The notes under the pieces are model-generated. The model searched no databases, was not told where the DNA came from, and worked only from the letters and a program-made list of their open reading frames with translations. The translations under genes were made by a program, and so were the position numbers. A stretch of 64,000 nt of DNA from JADKBO01 sp965230345 (lineage in GTDB: Bacteria; Bacteroidota; Bacteroidia; Chitinophagales; Saprospiraceae). The stretch is taken from assembly GCA_965230345.1 (NCBI GenBank), contig CBDDKR010000001.1:992001-1056000 (forward strand), read 5' to 3'. Below, one piece after another: positions 42,752 through 52,330 of this stretch; the first letter of the stretch is position 1, and each line of letters opens with the position of its first letter.

Positions 42752-43361
42752 TGCTTACTATTAAATTATAGGTGATAAAAGCCGTTGGTAGTATTCCTAA
42801 AAGGTCAGAAACCAATGAATTAGAAATACTACCTATTGAAGATTTGATCTTTTGACCTTTGGGAGTTTTGATGATATGATAGGCATAGTCCACTTCCCTA
42901 TTAAAGGATGTATATACAGCGTCCAGTACGTATTTGTTGCCATTCAGATAAGCAACAGGATAGACGTGTACAACATCTTTTCCAGCCTCATAAGCGACAA
43001 ATTTATACTTGTATTTGATGCCAAGATTTCTAAGCACTGCACCAATAAAAAGGCTAAAGGATTTACAATCGCCAAACCCTAACTTTATTAATGCTCCTGG
43101 TGATTTGATCTTTTGATGATCACCTAATGAAGCATCTTCCAAATACTTTATGTTAGATTTTACAAAATCAAAGAGCCTATACAATCCGTCTTCATCGACA
43201 GTAAATCGTTTAGCGAATTTCTTGACATCCAAATGTGCCTTTTTATCTGCTTCCATCAAAAGGTTAATAATATCTTCTGTGGTTGCATCATCGGTATTAA
43301 GATGATAAACAATTTGACTTTTTCGGATGTCTCGCTTTGCTATGGACTTTAAGCCACTCAT
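42744..43361 (-). CDS. transglutaminase-like cysteine protease domain protein, 205 aa (B)
   Basis: Counterpart of 16165; Cys99, His132 and Asp147 are unchanged. Overlaps both neighbours. Confidence 0.75.
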   Translation of the reverse strand: MSGLKSIAKRDIRKSQIVYHLNTDDATTEDIINLLMEADKKAHLDVKKFAKRFTVDEDGLYRLFDFVKSNIKYLEDASLGDHQKIKSPGALIKLGFGDCKSFSLFIGAVLRNLGIKYKYKFVAYEAGKDVVHVYPVAYLNGNKYVLDAVYTSFNREVDYAYHIIKTPKGQKIKSSIGSISNSLVSDLLGILPTAFITYNLIVSND

Positions 43362-43849
43362 ACCAATCGTTCTTGGAAGTTAACTTTGACTATACCTGAA
43401 TGAATGGCACCTTCAATGCTTATATCATTGGTGAGATTATTAATAGCCTCGTAATTACCACTTGCGATTTGGTCGTATAAATTGGTTGCAGGGTCAAGCA
43501 GGGTTGTTAGATTGAATGATATATTGATGCCAAGGTCGCCTTGTGCATATGGTGACAAGGTTTGTACCTTATTGGAGTTGACTACAGCGATTTGTTTTCC
43601 CTTGGAAGTAATGCTTCCTTGTACTCCTGTAATTCTTAATGGCAGACCAGAATAATTGTAAATGCGTAGATATGCTTTTATTTCTACAAATGGGAAACCT
43701 CTGAAATTGATTTTTCCCAATCTGAACCTACCTACATCAAAATTCTGTGAAGTAGGCAAAATGTTTGTATTTCTCTTTAGCAAGAAAATAGCTGCACCAC
43801 CCATAAAAAGTAGTGCAGTTAAAAACTTATTAGATGACTTCTTAGACAT
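43358..43849 (-). CDS. membrane-anchored LEA14/WHy-like beta protein, 163 aa (B)
   Basis: Counterpart of 16779. Differences are limited to one helix region (NGDLDALNSL in A, SGNYEAINNL here) and a Leu/Ile change. Confidence 0.6.
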   Translation of the reverse strand: MSKKSSNKFLTALLFMGGAAIFLLKRNTNILPTSQNFDVGRFRLGKINFRGFPFVEIKAYLRIYNYSGLPLRITGVQGSITSKGKQIAVVNSNKVQTLSPYAQGDLGINISFNLTTLLDPATNLYDQIASGNYEAINNLTNDISIEGAIHSGIVKVNFQERLV

Positions 43850-43973
43850 ATATTTTCAAATATGAACTGCAATATATGTTGCCCTTGAAATGCCTGATCG
43901 ACTTAACGCCACCTAGTCGTAACCCATTGACATATAAATGATTAAATAATTATTTGTTTGTGGTTTCGGGAAT

Positions 43974-44009
43974 AAAAAAGAAGGGAATTCAACTTGATGA
44001 ACTCCCTTC
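43974..44009 (-). terminator. terminator at the end of the two-gene early unit (B)
   Basis: Stem 43980-44009 (gaagggaattca / tgaactcccttc), better paired than in A, with six T following on the minus strand. Confidence 0.75.
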
Positions 44010-44141
44010 ATGTGACACAAGCATGATACTAAGCGGATTACTACCCTACTGATCTAAATGGTTACAAACTTTGATGGTTATCGATGTTATTATTACTATT
44101 TAAGGGTAATCTTTAGAATATCATTTTTCTCGTCAAAATGA

Positions 44142-44369
44142 CTATTTGGTTCTATACATCATTCTCCGTGCTTGTTTTTGCAGTCTGTTTAATCTCTTTT
44201 TCTTCTTTTTCATTTTGTGGGTATATGAATAGTAATGATCAAATATTGATGGTTTGTGATCATGGCTTATTTGTTTGTCTATGATCCTTTTGTGATTTAC
44301 TTCAAATGGTACCGAATTCTTTTTGAAGAGTTTCAGGATCAAAGTCAATATTCGCTTTAGCCAGTTCAT
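44142..44369 (-). CDS. small basic protein, 75 aa, overlapping the 88-aa gene (B)
   Basis: Counterpart of 17566 with two substitutions; an upstream extension (MFNTFQFPL) exists here only because of one base change and is probably not used. Confidence 0.5.
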   Translation of the reverse strand: MNWLKRILTLILKLFKKNSVPFEVNHKRIIDKQISHDHKPSIFDHYYSYTHKMKKKKKRLNRLQKQARRMMYRTK

Positions 44370-44568
44370 CAGAGGAAATTGAAAGGTGTTGAACAATCTT
44401 TAATGATGTCACTCGATCGAAAATTCTAATTCGATTGTATTCTTCTGGAGATATTCCGATTCTTTCTAATACGGAATCGGTAAATACTTTTTCTCGCAAC
44501 TTTCGATATGAATCTTTACCTGGTTTCCAATCGAACATGTGGCAAATTAATGTCTTTGATAAAATCAC
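44302..44568 (-). CDS. small protein, 88 aa (B)
   Basis: Counterpart of 17726; two substitutions (Tyr to His, Ile to Val). First gene leftward of the origin-like region. Confidence 0.6.
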   Translation of the reverse strand: MILSKTLICHMFDWKPGKDSYRKLREKVFTDSVLERIGISPEEYNRIRIFDRVTSLKIVQHLSISSDELAKANIDFDPETLQKEFGTI

Positions 44569-44858
44569 ATCATATTATTTATTGTTCAAATATATTAATA
44601 AATATTACAATGTGTAATAAATAAAGAACGATTGATTTGATTTTAATTATGATTAGTGTAGAATAAGTGTGTTTTGAAATGCCAAAAAAGCCATTAACTG
44701 TACTGTGATTATGTAATAAGTTTGAATTAAGGGATATAGTATATAGTGGGTGTAAGTAAATCCAAATTTTACAAGATATAATTCGTTTTGGCGTCTTTTT
44801 GAGGTAATTTTTTAGCAAGAATCCTGCGTATAATTTTTCAACTGGAATGACACGATTT

Positions 44859-45206
44859 ATTTTGGAGTCTTGGAGAAATGCTATAACTCTAAGATTATCA
44901 GTGAGATATGCGAACTCCAATAAAAGGACGTTTTGGAGGTTGGGGCATCGTTTTAGAGCTGATTAAATGGCTAAATTGCTTAAATGACTGATTATCAATA
45001 GGTGTTTTTTCTTAATTCTAAAAAACACGCAATCAAAATAATATTTGGCACTTTTTTGAAGGATTTTCATTGTGTTTTGGAGTTAGGCAAAATTATGGAG
45101 TTGCTTTTTGGGTTTGCTTTGGAGTTAGTACTTATACTTTTAATATATTGATTATTAATTAATTATAAAATATAAATATTAAATAGCTCCAAAACTCCAA
45201 AAGGTT
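44859..45206. other. origin-of-replication-like region (B)
   Basis: Counterpart of 18275-18630. TTTGGAG boxes, the GTGTTTTTT/AAAAAACAC hairpin (perfect here) and the AT tract next to TAGCTCCAAAACTCCAAAA are all kept. Conservation without coding capacity supports function. Confidence 0.5.
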
Positions 45207-45234
45207 TGTTCAATTTTAATAAAATTTTGAAATG

Positions 45235-45601
45235 GACTAAAAGTAAACAGATCAATACTTTTTCCTGTTCATTTTTATGCATCAAACGAATTCTTGCTTA
45301 AAATGGAATATTCAATTCTTGATTTATTGGATTAATAGGATACATTTCCTAGAGAAATTGTGATTGCAAATGAATACTATAATATATGGTATTTGTAATA
45401 TTATTTGTGGCTCTATGTACTGTATATTTGTCGACATGGTAAATTATGGCTTATAAATTTATTTATATGGTCGATAAATGTTTTATTTGTTACGATAACA
45501 TATTCAAAGCCGATTAAACGCTTTATTCTAGTACCTTTTTTATTAGACATTAATTATTGGATGTAACATTGATGTATTAAATGTTGTGTTATAAGATAGT
45601 T
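45235..45601 (+). promoter_or_regulatory. cargo-leader repeat 1 of element B (lipoprotein/T9SS cassette)
   Basis: Diverged version of the A leader; keeps AGATCAATACTTTTTCCTG, TGGTCGATAA, the near-palindrome TGTTACGATAACA (45488-45500), TAGTACCTTTTT and GTTATAAGATAGTT. It is about 210 bp upstream of the lipoprotein ATG; the intervening bases hold no gene I can support. Confidence 0.55.
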
Positions 45602-45812
45602 ATCGCAGATTTTGAACAACAAACTGCCAAAACTGCACTTTATACAATAGAATTGAAGATGTAGGAATCTGAAAGTTTGACTTTGATAAAAGATGGTGAT
45701 AAATGTGATAACGGGAGGGATTGACATAAATCTGTCATGAGCAGTTGAAGTGCCAACAGCCTCGGAAGTAACCGGAAGTGTTGGGGCGAATAACCTTAAA
45801 ATGTTATAAATC

Positions 45813-46535
45813 ATGAAACACTTAATTAGATTTAGTTTTTTTATTGCAGTAATCGCAGTTGCTATAATTAGTTGTCAGAAAACTACGAACCAAGCACAAA
45901 CAGAAGTCTCACAAGATTTAGAATTACGTAGTGACGATCCTTGTTTTAGAAGTCCAGCAGCAAGCTGTGATAATGGTACTTTTACCAATGCGATTACTTT
46001 ACCAGGATTTGGCGATTGTAATTTTATTGTGACGCTTGATTATTTCTACTGTTACGGTGGTATAGGTATAGCAAATTACATTGTTAGTGACTATGAGATG
46101 GTAGAATATCAATGCGTCTTTGATAGCTATGAAGACTCTCTTGCATTCCATGCATCTAATGGTACTCTAGCGGAATTTGAAGAAAGATTCAACAAATTAG
46201 TATGGGCTGCAATTACAGATGCTCTATTGACAAATACCAATAATGTTGTTTATTCATCAACCATTACCTATAAAACAAGAAGCTGTGTGAAAACATGTTA
46301 CTACGTTGTACAGAAAGGAGAGTTGTCTTTTATTGGTAACACTAAATTAGGATGTGGTACAGGCTGCTGTAAAATATTTAGAAATTATGAAAAGATTAAT
46401 GGTGAATGGGTGCTTCAGTCAATACAAGATGCCTCGGATCCTGCAAATTGTTTTGATGATGAAAATAATATCTGTCCACTAGGCACTATTTATACCTCTG
46501 ATTGTAGGCAACAATGTGATGATTTATTATTTTAA
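45813..46535 (+). CDS. Cys-rich lipoprotein, partner of the T9SS protein (B cargo)
   Basis: 240 aa. Lipobox AIISC (Cys21). Diverged homologue of 23458: ELRS after the signal region, CNFIVTLDYFYCYGG, SDYEMVEYQC, GELSFIGNTKLGCGTGCCK. Same position directly upstream of a T9SS-sorted protein with a hairpin between. Surface-exposed role likely; function unknown. Confidence 0.7.
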   Translation: MKHLIRFSFFIAVIAVAIISCQKTTNQAQTEVSQDLELRSDDPCFRSPAASCDNGTFTNAITLPGFGDCNFIVTLDYFYCYGGIGIANYIVSDYEMVEYQCVFDSYEDSLAFHASNGTLAEFEERFNKLVWAAITDALLTNTNNVVYSSTITYKTRSCVKTCYYVVQKGELSFIGNTKLGCGTGCCKIFRNYEKINGEWVLQSIQDASDPANCFDDENNICPLGTIYTSDCRQQCDDLLF

Positions 46536-46553
46536 AGCGATTAACAAACAAAT

Positions 46554-46583
46554 GGAACTAACCTATTTTTATAGGTTGGTTCC
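46554..46583 (+). other. hairpin between lipoprotein and T9SS genes (B)
   Basis: GGAACTAACCTAT, loop TTTT, ATAGGTTGGTTCC (one T-G pair). Same place as the unrelated hairpin in element A, 20 bp before the ATG. Confidence 0.7.
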
Positions 46584-46602
46584 AAACTATAAAAATCTTA
46601 TC

Positions 46603-48255
46603 ATGAGAGCTTCTTACATAATCGTATTTTTATTTGTTTCACAGATTCTGTTTTGTCAAGAATTTATAAATGTTGAATATTTAGGTGTTCATCAACCAAA
46701 ATGGTCATACCTGTCGCATGACAGCAATTTTGTTAAGCATCCACTTGACGAAGTTTCTACGGCATATTCAGGGAGGTACACGGTTGACATAGAACGAATT
46801 GAGGATGAAATTATCATACTTGAGCAAACTTTATCTCCATCGAATTTTTTAGGGCAAGATGGGTGTATGGTTCATAATATTGATAAGAACTCAGGTGATG
46901 CTAATTGGGTGTATGTTGATAATTATTACACAGGCAAACGTAATCGGGAGTATTTCATAGGAAGCAAGTTAAAAGTAAATCAAGAATTGGGTGAATTATC
47001 ATTCTCTTCTATACGTGATAATTCAATTATGTCGGAAATATTTCCTGGTTTTGTCTTTACTGGACGACCATCAAGCAGAGTTATTTCGCTTACGAATGGT
47101 CAAGAAGTAAGTAAAACATATAATGATGATTTAACGGATACTGTTTTTTTAAATGCTCTGAATTTAAACATTCAAAAGTCTAGTACAAAGTATTTTTCTC
47201 AAACTGATCGATTGTATCAAGATTCTTCCATTAAGATGATTGTTCGGTTCTTCGAATATGAGGAAGGGTGTGATAATTATTATACAAATATGGATTCAAT
47301 AATATTTGATACGGGCATTAATGAAGATTTTACACCTCTGGCTTCATTTCCTTCAATTGACAATAGAGATGGCGATAAATTAAGATACTTATTTTTTGTA
47401 AACAACCCTTACGAAGATTCAATTAACATAGAAGAGATGTATTTGAAGGAGTTGATTTATCAGAACGAAAAGGTGGAAGAGCTAGTGAGCATTGATATGA
47501 GTGATTTGACTAGCTTTCCTAACTTTTTAGATGACCAGCCGAATGTTAGGAGTTTTCAAGGACATACCTTAATTACACAATTGAAAAGGCATCCCAATTG
47601 GGAAGAATACTATATGTTTGCCTGGTACGACAAGGAATATAATAAACTTGCTCATATCAAGGACTTAGAATACAATGGCGTAACATACTTTAATGTATAT
47701 CCAATTAGTCTTGATGACAATGGGCTTAGATTTTTTTCTCAGAGTTACAAAGGCAATTTAATAGATTTAACGCTTTTTAATCTTGATAAAACCAGTGGAA
47801 TATTAGATTCATTAACGAGTATTAATATTGATACTAAAGGGGATAATTTTTGGGGTTTGTTTGACTTTAAAGTTATTGGTACTGACGAGGTCTTATTTAA
47901 AAGTAGATTTTCATATGAAAATAGTACTGGAAAGACAAGAAACTATATGCAATACTCATTATTTGAATTACAAGGATATGGGATAACGAGTGTAAATGAA
48001 GAAATAGAAGATAGAAATAGCTTTGTGAAGATCTACCCAAACCCTGCAAGTGAAATTCTCAATGTTGAATTAGAAGAAGGATTCAATGTGAATAGAATGC
48101 GAATATATAACTACCTTGGTAATACAGTGATTAGCGAAAGTAAGTTAGTACAAAATGAAATAAATATATCTGCATTAGAATCAGGATATTATATAATCGA
48201 ACTTGTAAATAAACAAGGGGAAAAACGATTTGGAAGGTTTATGAAAATAGAATAA
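46603..48255 (+). CDS. large secreted protein with T9SS sorting domain (B cargo)
   Basis: 550 aa from MRASYIIVFLFVSQILFCQ (signal peptide); the longer frame from 46516 overlaps the lipoprotein gene and the hairpin. The body resembles the A protein in plan (SxxGRYTVDIERIEDEIIIL, GCMVHNIDKNSGDANWVY) but is far diverged. The sorting domain reads KIYPNPASEILNVELEE and ends EKRFGRFMKIE. Exported by T9SS and probably surface-attached. Confidence 0.8.
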   Translation: MRASYIIVFLFVSQILFCQEFINVEYLGVHQPKWSYLSHDSNFVKHPLDEVSTAYSGRYTVDIERIEDEIIILEQTLSPSNFLGQDGCMVHNIDKNSGDANWVYVDNYYTGKRNREYFIGSKLKVNQELGELSFSSIRDNSIMSEIFPGFVFTGRPSSRVISLTNGQEVSKTYNDDLTDTVFLNALNLNIQKSSTKYFSQTDRLYQDSSIKMIVRFFEYEEGCDNYYTNMDSIIFDTGINEDFTPLASFPSIDNRDGDKLRYLFFVNNPYEDSINIEEMYLKELIYQNEKVEELVSIDMSDLTSFPNFLDDQPNVRSFQGHTLITQLKRHPNWEEYYMFAWYDKEYNKLAHIKDLEYNGVTYFNVYPISLDDNGLRFFSQSYKGNLIDLTLFNLDKTSGILDSLTSINIDTKGDNFWGLFDFKVIGTDEVLFKSRFSYENSTGKTRNYMQYSLFELQGYGITSVNEEIEDRNSFVKIYPNPASEILNVELEEGFNVNRMRIYNYLGNTVISESKLVQNEINISALESGYYIIELVNKQGEKRFGRFMKIE

Positions 48256-48283
48256 ACCTGCGATAATAATATGTAAGACGCAA

Positions 48284-48627
48284 GACTTCTTCCTACACAT
48301 TTTGTACATCGAGCGATTTCTAGCTTAAAATGGAATATTCTATTCTTGATATAAGGTCAATAAGAGACGATATTAGTAAGTACAAAGATCGAGCGAGTGC
48401 TACTATATATGCCACCTGTATCATTAATTATTAGCCCTAGCACTGCATATGTGTTGTACTGGTAAAATATAGCTTACTAATTTGTTTTTGTGGTCGATAA
48501 TCGTTTTTATTTGTTACGATAACAGATTCAAAATTTACAAAACGCATTGTAATAGTACCTTTTTATTGGTTCCAGTAATACGATGAGACACTTGGATATT
48601 AAAAAGGTTCTGTTATAAGATAGTTGG
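48284..48627 (+). promoter_or_regulatory. cargo-leader repeat 2 of element B (DUF262-HEPN cassette)
   Basis: Close match to the element A leader over its right two-thirds (TTAATTATTAGCCCTAG, TGTTACGATAACA at 48512-48524, CTGTTATAAGATAGTTGG). Divergence starts right after it, at the DUF262 gene. Confidence 0.6.
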
Positions 48628-48662
48628 CGGTCATTAAAAAAAGAAAAAATAAACCAAAATAA

Positions 48663-49682
48663 ATGGAAAGACAAATATTGAATTTATATCCAATTGATTA
48701 TCCTTTTGAGACATTAGTTTCAAGAGCGAAAGCAACTCCAGCTAAATTAATCCTAAACCCTGACTTCCAAAGAAAATATAAGTGGGATAAAGACGGAAAT
48801 GAAAGAGCAAGTAGGTTTATAGAATCTTGCTTAATGCGAATTCCACTACCTGCCTGCTATTTTGCAGAAAATCAAAATAACAATCATGAGGTAATTGACG
48901 GAGTTCAAAGAATCACTACAATAAAAAGATTTTTTGATGATGAATTTGAGTTAGAAGGACTTAGGATTTATACAGAATTAAATGGGAAGAAATTCTCACA
49001 ATTAGGAGACTTAAAAAGTGAATTAGAAAGCACAACAATTAGATGTATCATTCTAAGGAAAGAAAATCCGAAAGATTTAATTCACGAAATTTTTGCTCGC
49101 TTGAATCAAGGTGCGGTTAAACTTAGTGACCAAGAGATTAGACATGCTATATATCCTGGAGTACTGGATAGTTTATTGGGAGAACTTGGAGACAATGATT
49201 TTATTAGTGAATTCCGAAATAGTAAAAGTAAAGATGATAGAAGCAATGAAGAATTAGTTCTTAGATACTTTGCAATGAAAGGTGATTTAGAGGATTATGA
49301 TAGTAACCTTTCCGATTGGCTGAATAAGTATATGTCGAATAATCAAAATGTCGAAATAGATGAGGCTGAAGGAATGAAACAAGATTTTCTCGAAACACTC
49401 ACAAAATGCTTAGAAACATTTGATAGACCATTTGTTGATATGAATCAAAATCAACCACGTCAGAGTGTTGCATATTATGATTTAGTTATGTGGAGTTTTC
49501 ATTCATTAACATCTGAATTTATTAATTCTAATAAACAAGAACTTAACCAAAAATTTAAAGAATTATGTGCCTTACCTGAATTTAAAAAAACTATGGCAGG
49601 AGGACTTCAGCAGAAGTCTTCAATAATGACGAGAAGAAATTTATGGTTACAAAAAATATCAGAAATAAATGGAAATAACTAA
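48663..49682 (+). CDS. DUF262 protein, predicted defence (B cargo)
   Basis: 339 aa. LNPDFQRKYKW (31-41), EVIDGVQRITTIKRFF with DGVQR at 79-83, then IFARLNQGAVKLSDQEIRHA. A stand-alone DUF262 without a nuclease domain, unlike the A pair. The next gene overlaps it by 14 bp and encodes a HEPN-type protein, a pairing known from predicted defence loci. Confidence 0.8.
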   Translation: MERQILNLYPIDYPFETLVSRAKATPAKLILNPDFQRKYKWDKDGNERASRFIESCLMRIPLPACYFAENQNNNHEVIDGVQRITTIKRFFDDEFELEGLRIYTELNGKKFSQLGDLKSELESTTIRCIILRKENPKDLIHEIFARLNQGAVKLSDQEIRHAIYPGVLDSLLGELGDNDFISEFRNSKSKDDRSNEELVLRYFAMKGDLEDYDSNLSDWLNKYMSNNQNVEIDEAEGMKQDFLETLTKCLETFDRPFVDMNQNQPRQSVAYYDLVMWSFHSLTSEFINSNKQELNQKFKELCALPEFKKTMAGGLQQKSSIMTRRNLWLQKISEINGNN

Positions 49683-50313
49683 AGCTTTTGAGAATTTCGA
49701 AGATAAACTCAACAGCTTAAAAAAAACTATTGAAGATTGTGACTCTATATTGATCTCTGATGAACCTGTTGAGTTTATATACAATCATGCAAATTTTTTA
49801 ACGAAATCATTTTTAATTAATTTGTGTGGCTATTTAGAAACGTATTTGAAGGACGTTCTTGAGATATTGCTTTTAGATTATAATGAACTAATTTCCAATA
49901 AAAATATTCCACAAAATTTGGTTCGTTGGAGTCTTGAAAAAAAGATTAAATCTTCAACCAAAGTATCATCCTTATTGGAAGATAAGCATTGCAGGTTTGG
50001 TGATTTATCTATAAAAATAAAAAAGAAAGATTTAGATGCTTTTATTTCAGGAAATCCATTTCGGACACAACAGCTATTCGTAATGTTCGGAATTGATTTA
50101 TCAAAATGTGAGTATTTTAGATTAAATAAAGATTTAATAAACTCGATTATAGTAAAAAGAAATAATGTCCTTCATCATAATGATGGTGCTTCTGATTTAT
50201 CTAATTCTGATATAATTTCGCAAGTAGAAGAGGTACGAAAATATGCTCTTGAAATTGATAAAATTATTGAAGAAAAGATAACGAACCGCCAACATTGCAT
50301 ACAACGTTCATAG
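49669..50313 (+). CDS. HEPN-domain protein (MAE_28990-like), predicted RNase partner of DUF262 (B cargo)
   Basis: 214 aa, all-helical. VKRNNVLHHN gives the Rx4H HEPN motif (Arg164, His169). A long helix-rich front with FLINLCGYLETYLKDVLEIL fits the RiboL-PSP/MAE_28990-like HEPN group, whose members are predicted or shown RNases. Overlap with DUF262 and the attC-like hairpin right behind mark the pair as one cassette. Confidence 0.7.
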   Translation: MEITKAFENFEDKLNSLKKTIEDCDSILISDEPVEFIYNHANFLTKSFLINLCGYLETYLKDVLEILLLDYNELISNKNIPQNLVRWSLEKKIKSSTKVSSLLEDKHCRFGDLSIKIKKKDLDAFISGNPFRTQQLFVMFGIDLSKCEYFRLNKDLINSIIVKRNNVLHHNDGASDLSNSDIISQVEEVRKYALEIDKIIEEKITNRQHCIQRS

Positions 50314-50352
50314 CCAGCAAAAGCTGGCTACGCCGTGTATGCGGGGCCGTTA
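50279..50352 (+). repeat. attC-like imperfect hairpin after the DUF262-HEPN cassette (B)
   Basis: Outer TAAC/GTTA, middle GCATAC/GTATGC, inner TAGCCAGC/GCTGGCTA, with unpaired bases between. Same relative place as 21645 in A although the preceding genes differ. It overlaps the end of the HEPN frame. Confidence 0.5.
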
Positions 50353-50429
50353 ATCCCCTACCCGCCACAAAAAAAAAGTGCGCCAAAATAAATTGACACA
50401 CCTCGAGCACGCTTTTTTTGCTAATTGAA

Positions 50430-50840
50430 TTAAGCGGCCAGACCTCTTTCGATCGTCAAAAAGATGTTTACAATGTCCTGGTAAAAATCGCTCAAGCTTT
50501 CATTCTCTTGTGTGATGATGTGGCTATGACGTATCAAGATTTCGTTTACTCTCTCTTCATCTTGGAAATCAAATAGCCATTTTAATGCGATTTGAAAGTC
50601 ATCTGTAAAGACAAGCTTTTCATTTTTGCGTATAGATCGTTCCAATTCTAAAAATACGATTTGAATGAAAGAAAAGACTTCCACCTCATCGACTTGATAA
50701 TGAGCCATCATCCCACCTATCCGAATAAGGTTACTTGTGATTTCTTTTGAATGATGTTTTTTGTAAAGCTTTGAGATTTCTTTCTTCGCTTTCGTTGTGA
50801 GATCAACGTGGAGTCGTCTCTGGTTTTTTGTTGATTCCAT
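50430..50840 (-). CDS. conserved helical element protein, 136 aa, with structured leader (B)
   Basis: Counterpart of 21789 (IRIGGMMAHYQVDEVEVFSF, VFLELERSIRKNEKLVF). Some patches are closer to the second A paralogue at 26013 (KEITSNLIRIGG), suggesting past recombination among the three. Function unknown. Confidence 0.7.
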   Translation of the reverse strand: MESTKNQRRLHVDLTTKAKKEISKLYKKHHSKEITSNLIRIGGMMAHYQVDEVEVFSFIQIVFLELERSIRKNEKLVFTDDFQIALKWLFDFQDEERVNEILIRHSHIITQENESLSDFYQDIVNIFLTIERGLAA

Positions 50841-50865
50841 AATCAGAATGTTTTAAAATAAAAAT

Positions 50866-50987
50866 AGAGAGCCTGCACCATGCTGCGAAATAAAACATCC
50901 TTACGGGATTTATTGGCGGGCTTCCCCCTACCTCACGGTACAGACTCTCTAAAATTAAATTTGACATATTAATGTTTTACTTCGCAG
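50866..50987 (-). ncRNA. structured leader RNA / riboregulator candidate with interleaved stems (B)
   Basis: Same design as 22225-22350. Stem 1: 50937-50950 with 50866-50879. Stem 2: 50972-50987 (CTGCGAAGTAAAACAT) with 50883-50898. In stem 1 two U-A pairs of A become U-G. In stem 2 a C-G pair becomes G-C. The inner hairpin has new bases on both arms (GGU-GGG with CCCGCC). All fit minus-strand RNA; read as plus-strand RNA the G-U changes would be C-A mismatches. Confidence 0.75.
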
Positions 50988-50989
50988 TT

Positions 50990-51021
50990 CAAAGATACGC
51001 TATTAGTGGGATACGATCAAA
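50990..51021 (-). promoter_or_regulatory. consensus Bacteroidota promoter of the structured leader (B)
   Basis: TTTG (51021-51018), 20 bp, TATCTTTG (50997-50990) on the minus strand; same spacing as in A although the spacer bases differ. Confidence 0.75.
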
Positions 51022-51151
51022 AATTATACGAATTATAGTGACAAAAAGTATGTTTTTTGTGATTATGTCGTAAATAATTAAATACGTGCTATTTATTTGG
51101 TAAGATAATCGGTATATTCGAGGGTATATACGAATGAAATAACGCTATCAG

Positions 51152-52330
51152 GTGACTCGTCTTAATCCGAATATGAGGAGAATATTTCTACAAGATCAAG
51201 TTGCTTTTAGATTTATTAACAATGATTTAATTATGACTAGGGATATCCATAAGAAGAGATTTGATGATGGAACAATCGCGAAATTGGATTTATTTAAATT
51301 CTATATTCGTGAATGGTTACCAGTATTTATAGCAGCTCGGAATATTTATTGGAAGACTATAAATATTTATGATTTTTTTGCGGGCCCTGGAAAAGATATT
51401 ACAGGGACTGAAGGTACTCCTTTAATTATTCTTAAAGAACTTGAGCCATATATTCCATTTATTAAAGATAAAGGACTTACCGTAAATCTTTACTTCAACG
51501 AGTATGATAGGGGAAAATGTGAAGAGTTGAAGATCAATGTTCTAAAGTATGCCAAGGGAAAGCCTTACAATATAGAAATTGAGTCCAAAGATTTTGCAGA
51601 TGCGTTTCCTCATAAATATGATTCATTAATTGGTAATGATAAGACTAACCTACTTTTTTTAGATCAAACAGGAATCAAACAGATTAATCCTGAAAGGTTT
51701 AAAATGATTCTTGCAATTAAAAGAACTGACTTTTTGTTTTTTATTTCGTCTTCAACTATAAAAAGATTTTCAGAGCATCCCGCTATTGCAAAACATATAA
51801 AAATTGATAAAGAACGAATAAAAAATGTACAATATCATAGAATTCATCTACTAGTTTTGGAGTTTTATAAATCATTGATTCCGCGAAATAAGAAATATTA
51901 TTTAGCACCCTTTTCAATTAAGAAAAAATCAGGGGTATACGGTTTAATATTTGGTAGTCATGATGTGCTTGGGGCAGAAAAATTTCTTAATGCAGCATGG
52001 AAGATTGATAAAGAAAGAGGTACGGCAAATTTTGATATAGATAATGACAACATTGTTCCTGGTCAGATGAATTTGTTTACAGGAGAAGTAAACAAGCCAA
52101 AAAAAATTGAAGTTTTTGAAAAAAAATTATCGGAAAGAATTCTGCAAAAAAATATTACCACAGATAAGGAAGTTTATCTATTTTTAATTGAATCAGGAGT
52201 GAAACCATCACATGGTAGAGATGTTTTGAGAAAATTAATCAAGAATAAGAAGTTAAAATCTGATACTTTTGATTTATCAAACAAAGTTTGTAAACCGCAT
52301 GCGAAAGTAACACAACTAAAAATTCAGTAA
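51152..52330 (+). CDS. tcmP: three-Cys-motif partner protein TcmP-like (B cargo)
   Basis: 392 aa from GTG (385 aa from the ATG at 51173). INIYDFFAGPGKDITGTEGTPLIILKEL is the TcmP signature near residue 75-100, with KLDLFKFYIREWLPVFI before it. TcmP proteins have a methyltransferase-like fold and occur next to a three-Cys (Gp37/Gp68) protein, as here (TAATG overlap). The activity is unknown; a place in a defence or modification cassette is inferred. No element A counterpart. Confidence 0.8.
   Translation: MTRLNPNMRRIFLQDQVAFRFINNDLIMTRDIHKKRFDDGTIAKLDLFKFYIREWLPVFIAARNIYWKTINIYDFFAGPGKDITGTEGTPLIILKELEPYIPFIKDKGLTVNLYFNEYDRGKCEELKINVLKYAKGKPYNIEIESKDFADAFPHKYDSLIGNDKTNLLFLDQTGIKQINPERFKMILAIKRTDFLFFISSSTIKRFSEHPAIAKHIKIDKERIKNVQYHRIHLLVLEFYKSLIPRNKKYYLAPFSIKKKSGVYGLIFGSHDVLGAEKFLNAAWKIDKERGTANFDIDNDNIVPGQMNLFTGEVNKPKKIEVFEKKLSERILQKNITTDKEVYLFLIESGVKPSHGRDVLRKLIKNKKLKSDTFDLSNKVCKPHAKVTQLKIQ

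Noticed and set aside
44579..44920. 113-aa minus-strand frame in the origin-like region of B
   Set aside because: Not maintained in the A copy of the same region, and unlikely composition; conservation there is not codon-like.
45554..45814. 86-aa minus-strand frame upstream of the B lipoprotein
   Set aside because: Overlaps the cargo-leader repeat and the lipoprotein start, with no counterpart at the other leaders.
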